Shown here one piece after another: positions 56,409-64,000 of a stretch of DNA of 64,000 nt (positions within the stretch are counted from its first letter, which is position 1; each line of letters begins with the position of its first letter). Made by a program: the position numbers and the translations under genes. Under the pieces are notes generated by a model. It saw only the letters and a list, made by a program, of their open reading frames with translations. It was not told where the DNA came from and did not search any database. This DNA is from an uncultured Collinsella sp. Its GTDB lineage: Bacteria > Actinomycetota > Coriobacteriia > Coriobacteriales > Coriobacteriaceae. The DNA lies in the NCBI GenBank assembly GCA_958427355.1, contig CAUACA010000006.1, forward strand, positions 34,968-98,967, in the 5' to 3' direction.

Positions 56409-57290
56409 ATGATCAAAATCACCGTCCCAGCAACCAGCGCCAACCTAGGCATCGGCTACGACACCCTCGGCATGGCCGTCAGCCTCTACTCGCACTTCAC
56501 CTTCGAGCGCGCCGACAAGCTCACCATCACGGGCTGCCCCAAGGAGTTCCAAAACGAGAATAACCTGGTCTATGTGAGCTTTGTCGATGCGCTGGCCGCA
56601 TGGGGCGAGCCGGCCTTCCCCGTTGCCATCGACATCCAGACCGACGTGCCCGTCGCCCGCGGCCTGGGCTCCAGCTCCACCTGCGTCGTCGCCGGCATCA
56701 TGGCAGCCGCCGCACTGACGGGCCACACCGTCGACCGTGCCGAGCTTGTTCGCATTGCCACCGAAGTCGAGGGGCATCCTGATAACGTCGCTCCCGCCAT
56801 CCTTGGCGGCGCCGTCTGCTCCTTTACGCCGACCGATTCGCTCCCCCAATGTCTGCGCTACGAGGTGAGCGATCGCTTGCGTTTTATTACCGTGATTCCG
56901 CCCTACGAGGTACATACGAGCGAGGCGCGCAAGGTCGTGCCGCAGGAGATTCCACTCTCCACCGCCGTATGGCAAATGGGCCGCATCGCCGGCATGACGC
57001 GCGGCCTGGAGACCGGCGACCTTGACCTGATTGCCGCCGCTAATGACGACCGCATTCAGGAGCCCTATCGTCGCCGCCTGATTCCCGACTACAACGCCGT
57101 GCGCGACACCTGCCTTAACGGCGGCGCTAAAACCATCTGGATTAGCGGCTCGGGCTCGACCCTCATGGCTGTGACCGACGACACCATCGTGGCAAAGTTC
57201 CTGCAGGTCAAGCTGCGCGAGCAGTTCCCCAAGTGCGACACGCATATCCTCACGTGCGACACGGAAGGCGCTCAAATCGAGTACCTGTAG
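56409..57290 (+). CDS. thrB: Homoserine kinase
   Basis: A 293-residue GHMP kinase that makes O-phosphohomoserine for ThrC. The GHMP motif is VARGLGSSSTCVVAG (ATP loop), with N-terminal VPATSANLGIGYDTLGMA and C-terminal KTIWISGSGSTLMAV. The start is ATG 56409 with AGGAGG 6 nt upstream. The usual homoserine kinase length is ~300, so the gene is complete. Its stop codon TAG lies inside the left arm of the next long palindrome (57287-57467). Confidence 0.95.
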   Translation: MIKITVPATSANLGIGYDTLGMAVSLYSHFTFERADKLTITGCPKEFQNENNLVYVSFVDALAAWGEPAFPVAIDIQTDVPVARGLGSSSTCVVAGIMAAAALTGHTVDRAELVRIATEVEGHPDNVAPAILGGAVCSFTPTDSLPQCLRYEVSDRLRFITVIPPYEVHTSEARKVVPQEIPLSTAVWQMGRIAGMTRGLETGDLDLIAAANDDRIQEPYRRRLIPDYNAVRDTCLNGGAKTIWISGSGSTLMAVTDDTIVAKFLQVKLREQFPKCDTHILTCDTEGAQIEYL

Positions 57291-57467
57291 ACATCCTCCT
57301 CATATACCTGTCCGGGACGGTCGGGATATTCCCTCAAAATCGTCCTCGCGCATGAAGGCCCCTTGTCCTGCTCCTACGGAGCGACGGACAAGGGGCCTTC
57401 GCGCTGCGGAATGATTTTGAGGGAATATCCCGACCGTCCCTGCGCCTACCTTGCTGAGGATGTCTAC
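57287..57467. repeat. 181-bp palindrome after thrB with shared inner core
   Basis: Three nested perfect arm pairs: GTAGACATCCTC (57287-57298, 12 bp, containing the thrB stop), a 28-bp pair 57314-57341 / 57413-57440 (starts GGGACGGTCGGGATATTCCC) and GAAGGCCCCTTGTC (57354-57367 / 57387-57400, 14 bp). The apex is GCTCC-TAC-GGAGC. The inner core CCTTGTC..GCTCC-NNN-GGAGC..GACAAGG is shared with the palindrome at 51857. It is far larger than a terminator. Confidence 0.92.
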
Positions 57468-57546
57468 AGGGACCCACGCTTTGAAGGGGCGCCAGGCTGA
57501 TAGTTGATTTTTATTGGCAGGGGCTCTTGCTGGTAAGGGGCACTCA

Positions 57547-58137
57547 CTAGAGGCAGGCCTCGGCAATGCGGCGCTTAAGCTCGTCGATGCCGGTGCCGGT
57601 CTGGGAGCTCGTGATGATCACATTCTCGGCAGGGACGTTGAGCTGCTTTTTGATGGCTGCTGCCTGGCGGGCCTGTTGGGTGCGGCTGAGCTTGTCGGCC
57701 TTGGTGAGGCAGACGATAAAGTTGAACTCGTTGCCCTGCAGGTAGTCAATCATGTCGTGATCGAGCTTGCTGGGGTCGTGGCGGATATCCACCAGAGAGA
57801 CGACCAAGTTAAAGCTGCGCTCGGAGTCAAAGAAATCGCCAATGAGCTCGGCCCAGCGGTCGCGCTCGGCCTTGGAACGACGGGCGAAACCGTAGCCCGG
57901 CAGGTCCACAAAATGCACGTCGTCGGCCTCAAAAAAGTTGATGTTGCTCGTCTTGCCCGGCGTGCTCGAAACCTTGACCAGGTTCTTGCGGCCAAAGAGT
58001 TTGTTCATGATGGAGGACTTGCCCACGTTGGAGCGGCCGACGAAGCTCACCTCGGGACAGGTTGACTCGGGAATCTGCGAAACCTTGCCGTAGCTGGCGA
58101 CGAACTTGGCAAGCTGGTAGTTAATTGAATCGGCCAT
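57547..58137 (-). CDS. engB: Ribosome biogenesis GTPase EngB (YsxC)
   Basis: A 196-residue GTPase required for large-subunit assembly. G1 is GRSNVGKSS, G2 STPGKTSNINFF, G3 DLPGYGFA, G4 TKADKL and G5 ITSSQTG. I chose ATG 58137, 5 nt after AAGGAG; an in-frame GTG 6 nt earlier lies too close to the site. It is transcribed from the same strand after the nucleosidase gene 39 nt upstream, a probable operon. Confidence 0.96.
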   Translation of the reverse strand: MADSINYQLAKFVASYGKVSQIPESTCPEVSFVGRSNVGKSSIMNKLFGRKNLVKVSSTPGKTSNINFFEADDVHFVDLPGYGFARRSKAERDRWAELIGDFFDSERSFNLVVSLVDIRHDPSKLDHDMIDYLQGNEFNFIVCLTKADKLSRTQQARQAAAIKKQLNVPAENVIITSSQTGTGIDELKRRIAEACL

Positions 58138-58176
58138 GGACACTCCTTGGTCGTAGGTTCTTACAAAACGGGCGTG

Positions 58177-58917
58177 CTATTGCGCGGCGGCGATACGACG
58201 AACGATGTCAAGCGTGATGCCGCTCGCGGTGCGAGCGTACTCGTCCAGATCGAACTCGCGCTCGCAAAACGCGTCATATGCCTCGTCACAATTATCGCTG
58301 ATAGCGCGCAGTACCAGGCAATCGACACCATTCTTGGCCGCGATGTGCGCAATTGCCGCGCCCTCCATCTCGACGCAATCGGCATGCGTGGCCTCAATCG
58401 CAGCGTTACGCATGGCGTCACCCGTAACAAAGCGATCACCCGTGGCGATAGTGCCACACAGGAACTGCTTGGGGTCCTTCTCCGCAGAAGTCTCATCCGC
58501 CGAGGCATCCACAAATCCATGCTCGGCAAGCACGGCGGCGGCAACATCAGCCAACGCCGGTGTCGAGACAAACTCCTCGAGCCCCGGCGCGGACTCGGCG
58601 ATGAGTGCCGTATCGGTATCCAGATAGCGCAGGCACTTGCCTATAACCACGTCGTTAATATGGAGTTTAGGGTTTAGGTCGCCCGCAATGCCCGAAAACA
58701 CAACGGCCTGCGGGGCGTATTTGCTGATGAGATGCTGCGTTGCGGCAGCGGCGTTCACGGTCCCCATGCCTGCCGTCGTGGCGACTACCGTCAGACCCGA
58801 AAGCCCACCGTTCACAACGGTCAAGCCCGCCTCCTGCGACTCATGCGCGCCACTTAGCTCTTCCTTAATCTGCGCAACCTCTTTTTCGAGTGCGCCTATG
58901 ATCGCGATGGTTGCCAT
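58177..58917 (-). CDS. mtnN: 5'-methylthioadenosine/S-adenosylhomocysteine nucleosidase
   Basis: A 246-residue nucleosidase that cleaves adenine from MTA and SAH (and 5'-deoxyadenosine, the by-product of radical SAM enzymes such as those encoded here). Motifs are IIGALEKEVAQI, FSGIAGDLNPKLHINDVV, CVEMEGAAIAHIA (Glu binding ribose) and LVLRAISDNCD (catalytic Asp). I chose ATG 58917 with GGGGGA just upstream; the frame extends to 58977 without a ribosome site. A Ser/Asp/Glu-rich insert around residues 135-155 makes it slightly longer than the E. coli form (232). Confidence 0.94.
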   Translation of the reverse strand: MATIAIIGALEKEVAQIKEELSGAHESQEAGLTVVNGGLSGLTVVATTAGMGTVNAAAATQHLISKYAPQAVVFSGIAGDLNPKLHINDVVIGKCLRYLDTDTALIAESAPGLEEFVSTPALADVAAAVLAEHGFVDASADETSAEKDPKQFLCGTIATGDRFVTGDAMRNAAIEATHADCVEMEGAAIAHIAAKNGVDCLVLRAISDNCDEAYDAFCEREFDLDEYARTASGITLDIVRRIAAAQ

Positions 58918-59039
58918 GCCATCCCCCAAACCCGTGAAAACTGCTATCCACGGTATGGTACCAGCATTTTGACTCAACCGCGCAATACGAAGCCGCTAGA
59001 CCACCGCAGCGCGGGTATCGTAGAGGAGCAAAAGACTTG

Positions 59040-59858
59040 CTAGCCGATGGCGTTTTTTAGCTCCGCACGGCGCTTTCTCATGCCGGCCATAACGGCGTTG
59101 CGCAGCTCGGGCATGCGCGCGGTATCCATCTGCGGAACGCCCTCGAGCTTATAGGGAATCCCCAGCTGCTCATACTTGACGACGCCCATCGTGTGATACG
59201 GCAGCATCTCCAAACCCACCACATTATGCCACGGAGCGATGAGACGACCGAGCTTCTCGCACTCCTCCACCGTGTCGGTAATGCCCGGCACCACCACGTG
59301 GCGGATAACGACCTTGATCTTGCGACGTGCAAGCTCATCGCCAAACGCCAAGATGCGTGCGGGATCGCAACCGGTCAGCTTTTTATGCTCGACCGGGTCG
59401 GCATGCTTAATATCGAGCAGTACCATGTCGGTCTCGTTGAGCACGGCATCGAACTTCTCGGGGTGGTTGGGGTCAAATGCATAGCCACAGCTATCTAGGC
59501 AGGTATGTACACGACCATCGTGGTTATTGTGCATGGCGTGGAACAGGTCGGCCAAAAACTCAGGCTGCAGGAGCGGCTCGCCGCCGGACACCGTAATACC
59601 ACCGCTGCGGTAAAACTCATGGTTACTCTGGAACTCGTCCATAAGGTGCTCGACGGTCACCATCGTGCCGCCGTTAACCAACCAGGTATCGGGGTTGTGG
59701 CAATACGCACAGCGCATGGGGCAGCCTTGGACAAACACTACGAAGCGGATGCCGGGTCCGTCGACCGTCCCCATCGTCTCGATCGAATGCACGCGGCCAA
59801 GGGCAAACGCAGAGTCCTCGGGACGAGCGTCCACACCCTCAAGCGTCATTTCTGCCAT
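59040..59858 (-). CDS. pflA: Pyruvate formate-lyase activating enzyme
   Basis: A 272-residue radical SAM glycyl-radical activase. QGCPMRCAYCHNPDTW holds the CxxxCxxC cluster motif, ITVSGGEPLLQPEF the SAM-binding GGEP, and DIKHADPVEHKKLTG the late conserved segment. It installs the glycyl radical on pyruvate formate-lyase under anaerobic conditions. I chose ATG 59858 with AAGG 8-9 nt upstream; a TTG start at 59888 would place AGGAGAGG inside the gene. PflB is not in this window. A 13-bp-arm hairpin lies 48 nt upstream and may be regulatory. Confidence 0.93.
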   Translation of the reverse strand: MAEMTLEGVDARPEDSAFALGRVHSIETMGTVDGPGIRFVVFVQGCPMRCAYCHNPDTWLVNGGTMVTVEHLMDEFQSNHEFYRSGGITVSGGEPLLQPEFLADLFHAMHNNHDGRVHTCLDSCGYAFDPNHPEKFDAVLNETDMVLLDIKHADPVEHKKLTGCDPARILAFGDELARRKIKVVIRHVVVPGITDTVEECEKLGRLIAPWHNVVGLEMLPYHTMGVVKYEQLGIPYKLEGVPQMDTARMPELRNAVMAGMRKRRAELKNAIG

Positions 59859-59905
59859 TCGCGCTACCTTGCCTCTCCTTGGATGCAACCAATTAAAATG
59901 CCAGA

Positions 59906-59954
59906 GCCATTCTAGCCCATGTGCTTGCGTTTAAACGTCTCGGGCTAGAATGGC
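59906..59954. repeat. Inverted repeat between degV and pflA
   Basis: Perfect 13-bp arms GCCATTCTAGCCC / GGGCTAGAATGGC with a 23-nt loop containing the palindrome GTTTAAAC; ATTAAAA/TTTTAAT adds further pairs outside (59892-59898, 59958-59964). It could terminate degV transcription or regulate pflA. Confidence 0.7.
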
Positions 59955-60032
59955 ACGTTTTAATCTATCCCCCATCACCATGGCTGGGGTCTACGTCGAG
60001 ATGTCAGGCTGAAGAACGCTCGCCTGCGGCCT

Positions 60033-60887
60033 TTACGCTTTAAGCGTGAGCACCGCACCGAAGGCGGTCGGGCCGCAGTGGCTCGAGATGACGCCGCCGA
60101 CCTGAGTCCAGGTAATGTCCTTAAAGCCCAGGTCGTGCGCATAGACTTCCATGTCGTCGCGCAGCTCCTGGGAAAGGCCTACCGAATACGCCAGGCCAAT
60201 GTGCGAGTAGTCGATCTCGCCCTTCGCAACCATGTGGTCAATAAAGGCGCGGGCGCACTTGAGCATAGAGCCGCGGAACTTCTTGGTCGCCACGAACTTG
60301 CCGCCCGTCACCTCAATGCAGGGCTTAATCTTGAGCAGATGTGCGCCAAGGAATGCGACGTTGGACAGACGACCGCCTGCCTTAAGGAAGGCTAGGTCGG
60401 TAGGAACAAAGCCCAGCAGCACACGGTCCATGACGGAGTTCGTAAATGCAAAGATCTCGTCGACGGTGGCATCGGGGTGAGCCTCGATGTATTTGGCAGT
60501 CTCGACGACAACGAGCGACTGGCCCACCGAGACAAAACGCGTGTCCATGGAGTAGACGTAGTCGCGACCCTTGGCGGCGATCTTCGATGATTGATGTGAG
60601 CAGGTCGTGGCCTCGGAATACGCGAGATGCAGAATAGTCGCATCGGGCTGCTCAGCGTGAATGCGGTCGTACACGTGAGCAAAATCCGCAGGCGCGCAGC
60701 CACTGGTCTTGGGCATCACGCCAAACTCGTTGCAGCGCGAGTAAATCTCGAGCGGATCGATTGAACCATCTTCAACGGTCTCGTCACCAATCGTAACATG
60801 CATGGGCACGCGCACGATGCCGTAGCGCTCGCAGAGCTCCGGCGTCACATCCGACCCAGACTCAACCACGATTACGTACTTGCCCAT
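60033..60887 (-). CDS. DegV family fatty-acid-binding protein
   Basis: A 284-residue DegV protein, a two-domain fold that binds fatty acids and presents them to fatty acid kinase. The start VIVVESGSDVTPELCERYGI, the TSGCAPADFAHVYD segment (with the conserved TS(Q/G) motif) and LAFLKAGGRLSNVAFLGAHLLKIKPCIEV are typical. I chose ATG 60887; upstream in-frame sequence to 60998 is Arg/Cys-rich and unlike the family, but ATG 60911 is possible. The ribosome site is weak for both. It stands alone. Confidence 0.9.
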   Translation of the reverse strand: MGKYVIVVESGSDVTPELCERYGIVRVPMHVTIGDETVEDGSIDPLEIYSRCNEFGVMPKTSGCAPADFAHVYDRIHAEQPDATILHLAYSEATTCSHQSSKIAAKGRDYVYSMDTRFVSVGQSLVVVETAKYIEAHPDATVDEIFAFTNSVMDRVLLGFVPTDLAFLKAGGRLSNVAFLGAHLLKIKPCIEVTGGKFVATKKFRGSMLKCARAFIDHMVAKGEIDYSHIGLAYSVGLSQELRDDMEVYAHDLGFKDITWTQVGGVISSHCGPTAFGAVLTLKA

Positions 60888-61163
60888 TCTTATCACGACC
60901 CATCTCGACATTGGCTTTTCAATACATGGCACGCGCCGCCGCACTGTTGCACAACGGCCGCAAAGCGCCAAAGAGACGCCGCCCCTTGCACACAACAAAG
61001 GACAGCGTCTCCCTGGAAAACTCCGTGCTTACCTGAGATTTTACACGGTTTATTAATAGGTGTTACTTACTCCGCAAACGGTAGCTATACGCGATAAACG
61101 GTAGTTCGCTGCGGCAACTGCGACACATTCCGCCCAGCAAGTCCAATCGTGTTCCACGCACGG
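60888..61163. other. Intergenic region between scrB and degV
   Basis: 276 bp between two minus-strand genes. Two AAACGGTAG repeats lie at 61075-61083 and 61098-61106 in an AT-richer stretch, next to a possible promoter region for degV. I see no gene and no strong terminator for scrB. Confidence 0.3.
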
Positions 61164-62606
61164 TTAATGCGCGAGACGGTAGAAATCCATCGACGCCGCA
61201 CCCTCGGCATGCAACCCCATCGCCGAAACCGCCGGCGAATAGGTACGGCTCGTAAGTGCTGCCTCGCCGCCGTTGGCAAAAATCTCGACCATCGTAGTGT
61301 CCGAAAGCACGCGCAGGTCGCGAAGCTCGCTGAGCTCAATCGACCTCCGGTCTCGCCCATAGCCTTCATTACCCATATCGAGGGTAAGCATCCCCTCCGC
61401 ATAACGCACAAAGACACCCTTGCGGATTTCGAGCTCGATCATCTTGGCGCCCTCACAGGAAACCACGACATCAAACAGGCGTCCCGGCTCCTCGACGGTC
61501 TCTTCGCCTACAGCACGAACGCAGCCGCCGCGCATCCTCTCAATCTCGTGCGCCGGCTGCTGGCAGAGCTTACCATCGCGCATGCTCAGCTCTCGCGGCA
61601 CCGTCAACGCGCACTGCCACCCGCGCGCCACCGTCGGGTTTTCTGCCGTCGCATCGGGGCAACCCGACCATCCGATCATCAAACGCCGGCCTGCAGCATC
61701 CTCAAAGGACTGCGGAGCATAGAAATCAAAACCGGCATCGACTATCGGGGGCATGCCCTGCCCGACGATTTTAAAGCTCGGCGCCTCCCAATCGGCCTCG
61801 ATGGGGAACCACACGCACTGATGCGGATTGCGGTAACGCCAACCATCGGCAGGCACACCCTGCGGACAGCAAACGAGAATAAGCTCGCCATCGAGCTCAA
61901 ACAGATCGGGGCACTCCCACATAAAGCCAAACTTCTCGCCCAACTCAATGCGCGTCGCATAGCTCCAGTCCTCAAGATTGCGCGAGGTATAGACAAGCAC
62001 GCAGCCACGGTCGTCTTTCGTACGAGCGCCCAGAACCATGTAGTAGATACCATCGTGCTCAAGGATCTTGGGGTCGCGCACGTGCGTACCGATATCGTCG
62101 GGGTAATCGACCGGTCCAACAGCTATGCACTTCTCGCCCAATTCGTCGGGATTCTCGGCAACCATATGAATCTGGTTTTGCTCACGGCCCGTCAACACGT
62201 AGTCGTAATCATCACGGTCAAAATGCTTAACGTTGCCGGTATAGAAGTAGTGAATCTTGCCATCACGTACAAAGGCAGAACCAGAATACGCTCCACTCGA
62301 ATCCAAATCGGAATCGGGGAACAGCACGGGGCCGTGATTCTCGTACGTCACAAAATCCTTTGTCGTCAGATGGTTCCAAAGCACTGGACCGCCATGCGCA
62401 GCATCGAACGGATCGTATTGATGATAGATGTGATACGTATCACCAATCTGAACCAAACCATTGGGGTCGTTGAGCCAGCCAAGCTCAGGCTCCACATGGA
62501 ACAAAAGCCTATCGGGGTCGGATGCGATGCGAGCCGCCGTCTCATCCTGTCCGGCACGCCACTGCTCATAGTCCGCGCGTGTCACCTTATTTTTTTGATT
62601 AAACAT
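61164..62606 (-). CDS. scrB: Sucrose-6-phosphate hydrolase (GH32)
   Basis: A 480-residue glycoside hydrolase family 32 enzyme that splits sucrose 6-phosphate into glucose 6-phosphate and fructose. The five-bladed propeller motifs are HVEPELGWLNDPNG (nucleophile Asp), RDPKI (transition-state Asp) and WECPDLF (acid/base Glu); a C-terminal beta-sandwich follows (LSELRDLRVLSDTTMVEIFANGGE). There is no signal peptide, so it works in the cytosol on PTS-imported sugar. It lies 101 nt after the PTS transporter gene, forming a sucrose operon. The ribosome site is poor, so translation may rely on coupling. Confidence 0.93.
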   Translation of the reverse strand: MFNQKNKVTRADYEQWRAGQDETAARIASDPDRLLFHVEPELGWLNDPNGLVQIGDTYHIYHQYDPFDAAHGGPVLWNHLTTKDFVTYENHGPVLFPDSDLDSSGAYSGSAFVRDGKIHYFYTGNVKHFDRDDYDYVLTGREQNQIHMVAENPDELGEKCIAVGPVDYPDDIGTHVRDPKILEHDGIYYMVLGARTKDDRGCVLVYTSRNLEDWSYATRIELGEKFGFMWECPDLFELDGELILVCCPQGVPADGWRYRNPHQCVWFPIEADWEAPSFKIVGQGMPPIVDAGFDFYAPQSFEDAAGRRLMIGWSGCPDATAENPTVARGWQCALTVPRELSMRDGKLCQQPAHEIERMRGGCVRAVGEETVEEPGRLFDVVVSCEGAKMIELEIRKGVFVRYAEGMLTLDMGNEGYGRDRRSIELSELRDLRVLSDTTMVEIFANGGEAALTSRTYSPAVSAMGLHAEGAASMDFYRLAH

Positions 62607-62707
62607 CGCCGTTGACTTTCTCGTCTATGGGAAAGGACGCTCGACTCGCACGAGCCGAACGCCCTTCCCCAAATGGACTTATCCGCACATTACGCTGAAC
62701 GGCTCAA

Positions 62708-64000
62708 CTAGAAGCTAACGTCGAAGCCAGCGCCAGCGCCCTCTTCATCGGTGGTCGGCACGCCCTTTGCCTTGTTGTAGGCAAAGATCAAGACGATCGG
62801 CACGATGAAGGCGATGAGATTGCCAGCCACATACCACACGAGCGTCTCGGGCGTAACGATGAGCAGGCCAAGCACGCCGGTCAGACCCTGACCGATGGCG
62901 CGCACCTCAAAGAGCTTCACGAAGGCACCGCCGCAGCCTGCACCGATGCAAGCGCAGATGAACGGGATGATCGAGTAGCGCATGTTTGCAGCAAAGATTG
63001 CGGGCTCGGAGATACCGACCAGCGTCGGGATAAAGGACGACATGCAGATGTTGCGCTCTTTGGAATGCTTCTTGTGAATGAGGTACATGCCGATGGCGCC
63101 GCCGCCCTGGGCGATGATGGAAACCGACCAGATGGCCTGGATGTAGTTGAAGCCAGTCGTGGCAACGAGGTTTGCCTCGATACCCTGGATGAACTGATGC
63201 GTACCGGTAACGACAAGCGGCTGCAGGAACGCGGCGAAGACAAAGGCACCGAAGACGCCCATCCTGTTGTACAGGATATCGATTACGCCGGCGAGGACGT
63301 CGCCGATCAGGTTGCCGAGCGGGCCGAACACGGTGAACAGGGCGACGTTAGCAAGAATCAGGGTAACGGTCGGGACAAAGACGAACGAAACGACCTCGGG
63401 GATGTACTTCTGGGCAATCTTTTCGACCTTGGCCATAAACCAGGCAGTCAGGATTGCAGGGAACACGCCACCCTGGAAAGCAACCATGGGAATGGAGAGC
63501 GGACCAAAGTTCCAGTACTCAGCACCCGTCGGGTCCATAACGAACGTGTTGCGGTTCATAAGGCTCGGGTGAACCATGACGATACCGACGAGGATGCCCA
63601 GAATCGGGTTACCGCCAAAACGCTTCACCGCGCTGTACATAACCAGGACAGGCAGGTAGTCAAACGTGGTGGCGATAATGGCAAAGAAGCTTGCGAGGTT
63701 CTTGAGGAACTCGCTGTGATCGGCAAGGCTGCCCTCCATGCCAAAGAGGCCGTTGGCAACGATCAGCGACTTAAGGCCGATGATGATAGCGGCGCCGACG
63801 AAGGCGGGAATGATGGGGATAAAGATGTCCGAGAATACCTTGAGGACCGAGAAGAACTTGCCCTTCTTGTCCGCCTCGGCGCCCTTGACCTCGGAAGCGC
63901 TGATCTCCTTAACGCCCGTCAGAGCCATAAACTCATCGTAGACCTTGTTGACGGTACCGGTACCGAAGATGATCATGAGCTGGCCGCTGTTGTACAGCAC
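62708..64000 (-). CDS. scrA: PTS sucrose-type transporter subunit EIIBC (partial)
   Basis: The N-terminus lies beyond the right edge; 430 codons are visible, ending at 62708. Residues up to ~35 are the end of the EIIB domain (SGQLMIIFGTGTVNKVYDEF), followed by a linker and the polytopic EIIC domain with the substrate motif SEPAIFAANMR and IQGIEANLVATTGFNY. The lack of a C-terminal EIIA domain matches the sucrose/trehalose EIIBC group that borrows EIIA-Glc. Together with scrB it would import and hydrolyse sucrose; a fructoside or trehalose substrate is less likely given the GH32 partner. Confidence 0.92.
   Translation of the reverse strand: MLYNSGQLMIIFGTGTVNKVYDEFMALTGVKEISASEVKGAEADKKGKFFSVLKVFSDIFIPIIPAFVGAAIIIGLKSLIVANGLFGMEGSLADHSEFLKNLASFFAIIATTFDYLPVLVMYSAVKRFGGNPILGILVGIVMVHPSLMNRNTFVMDPTGAEYWNFGPLSIPMVAFQGGVFPAILTAWFMAKVEKIAQKYIPEVVSFVFVPTVTLILANVALFTVFGPLGNLIGDVLAGVIDILYNRMGVFGAFVFAAFLQPLVVTGTHQFIQGIEANLVATTGFNYIQAIWSVSIIAQGGGAIGMYLIHKKHSKERNICMSSFIPTLVGISEPAIFAANMRYSIIPFICACIGAGCGGAFVKLFEVRAIGQGLTGVLGLLIVTPETLVWYVAGNLIAFIVPIVLIFAYNKAKGVPTTDEEGAGAGFDVSF

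Overview
The window looks like the chromosome of a strictly fermentative, gut-type high-GC Gram-positive of the Coriobacteriia, most like Collinsella. The evidence is an Asp23/AmaP envelope-stress locus, Lgt and a LAQTG-type sorted surface protein; oxygen-sensitive enzymes (pyruvate formate-lyase activase, a giant hydroxyacyl-CoA dehydratase/activase fusion, radical SAM proteins); GC-rich coding sequence with frequent GTG starts; and no respiratory genes. The genus is my inference. About 46 intact protein genes, two clear gene remnants and one possible small gene are visible. I see no rRNA, tRNA, CRISPR array, prophage or intact insertion sequence.

Layout. 1-7.6 kb (minus strand): Asp23-DUF2273-AmaP envelope cluster, YebC, a large DUF6020-type membrane protein, lgt, a NifU-like protein, dCMP deaminase and coaX. 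7.7-15.7 kb: OPT-family transporter (plus), a 1169-residue coiled-coil surface protein with a central CAP-like domain and a nine-G tract near its 5' end (minus), a DUF389 membrane protein (plus), a small secreted or anchored protein and a frameshifted remnant. 15.7-24.5 kb (minus): TetR regulator plus the 1593-residue dehydratase/activase, a possible small type I-toxin-like ORF, a HAD phosphatase, the C-terminal stub of a PII gene, and an HD protein next to a PF06541 membrane protein. 24.6-32.5 kb: a divergent dxs, an iron-type alcohol dehydrogenase, a complete amino-acid ABC transporter (binding protein, two permeases, ATPase) and a gamma-glutamyl-GABA hydrolase-like amidase.

32.6-40.1 kb: Hpt protein beside a GGDEF(degenerate)-REC-HD-GYP fusion, alpha/beta hydrolase, COG0731-type radical SAM protein, SEC-C methionine aminopeptidase, D-2-hydroxyacid dehydrogenase and a PIN toxin-antitoxin pair. 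40.3-51.3 kb: M18 aminopeptidase, a membrane-anchored bile-salt-hydrolase-like Ntn hydrolase, 6-phosphofructokinase, an FtsX-type ABC exporter with its ATPase followed by a two-component system, and an alkylguanine-DNA methyltransferase. 52-57.3 kb: the aspartate-family pathway (asd, lysC, thrC, thrB). 57.5-64 kb: engB, MTA/SAH nucleosidase, pflA, DegV protein and a sucrose operon (scrB and the partial EIIBC scrA).

The most unusual content lies between genes. (1) At least nine small hairpins are built on a TGNCAAA(A)GGGACAG core, most within 1 nt of a stop codon. (2) Three tandem hairpins with a covarying base pair lie downstream of dxs. (3) A two-copy hairpin family has 20-bp arms and 27-nt loops. 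(4) Four very long palindromes (about 97-181 bp) occur, two of which share an inner CCTTGTC/GCTCC-NNN-GGAGC/GACAAGG core. (5) A MITE-like element has 22-bp terminal inverted repeats. Together these suggest several families of mobile or structured intergenic elements, which I regard as the best candidates for something undescribed here.
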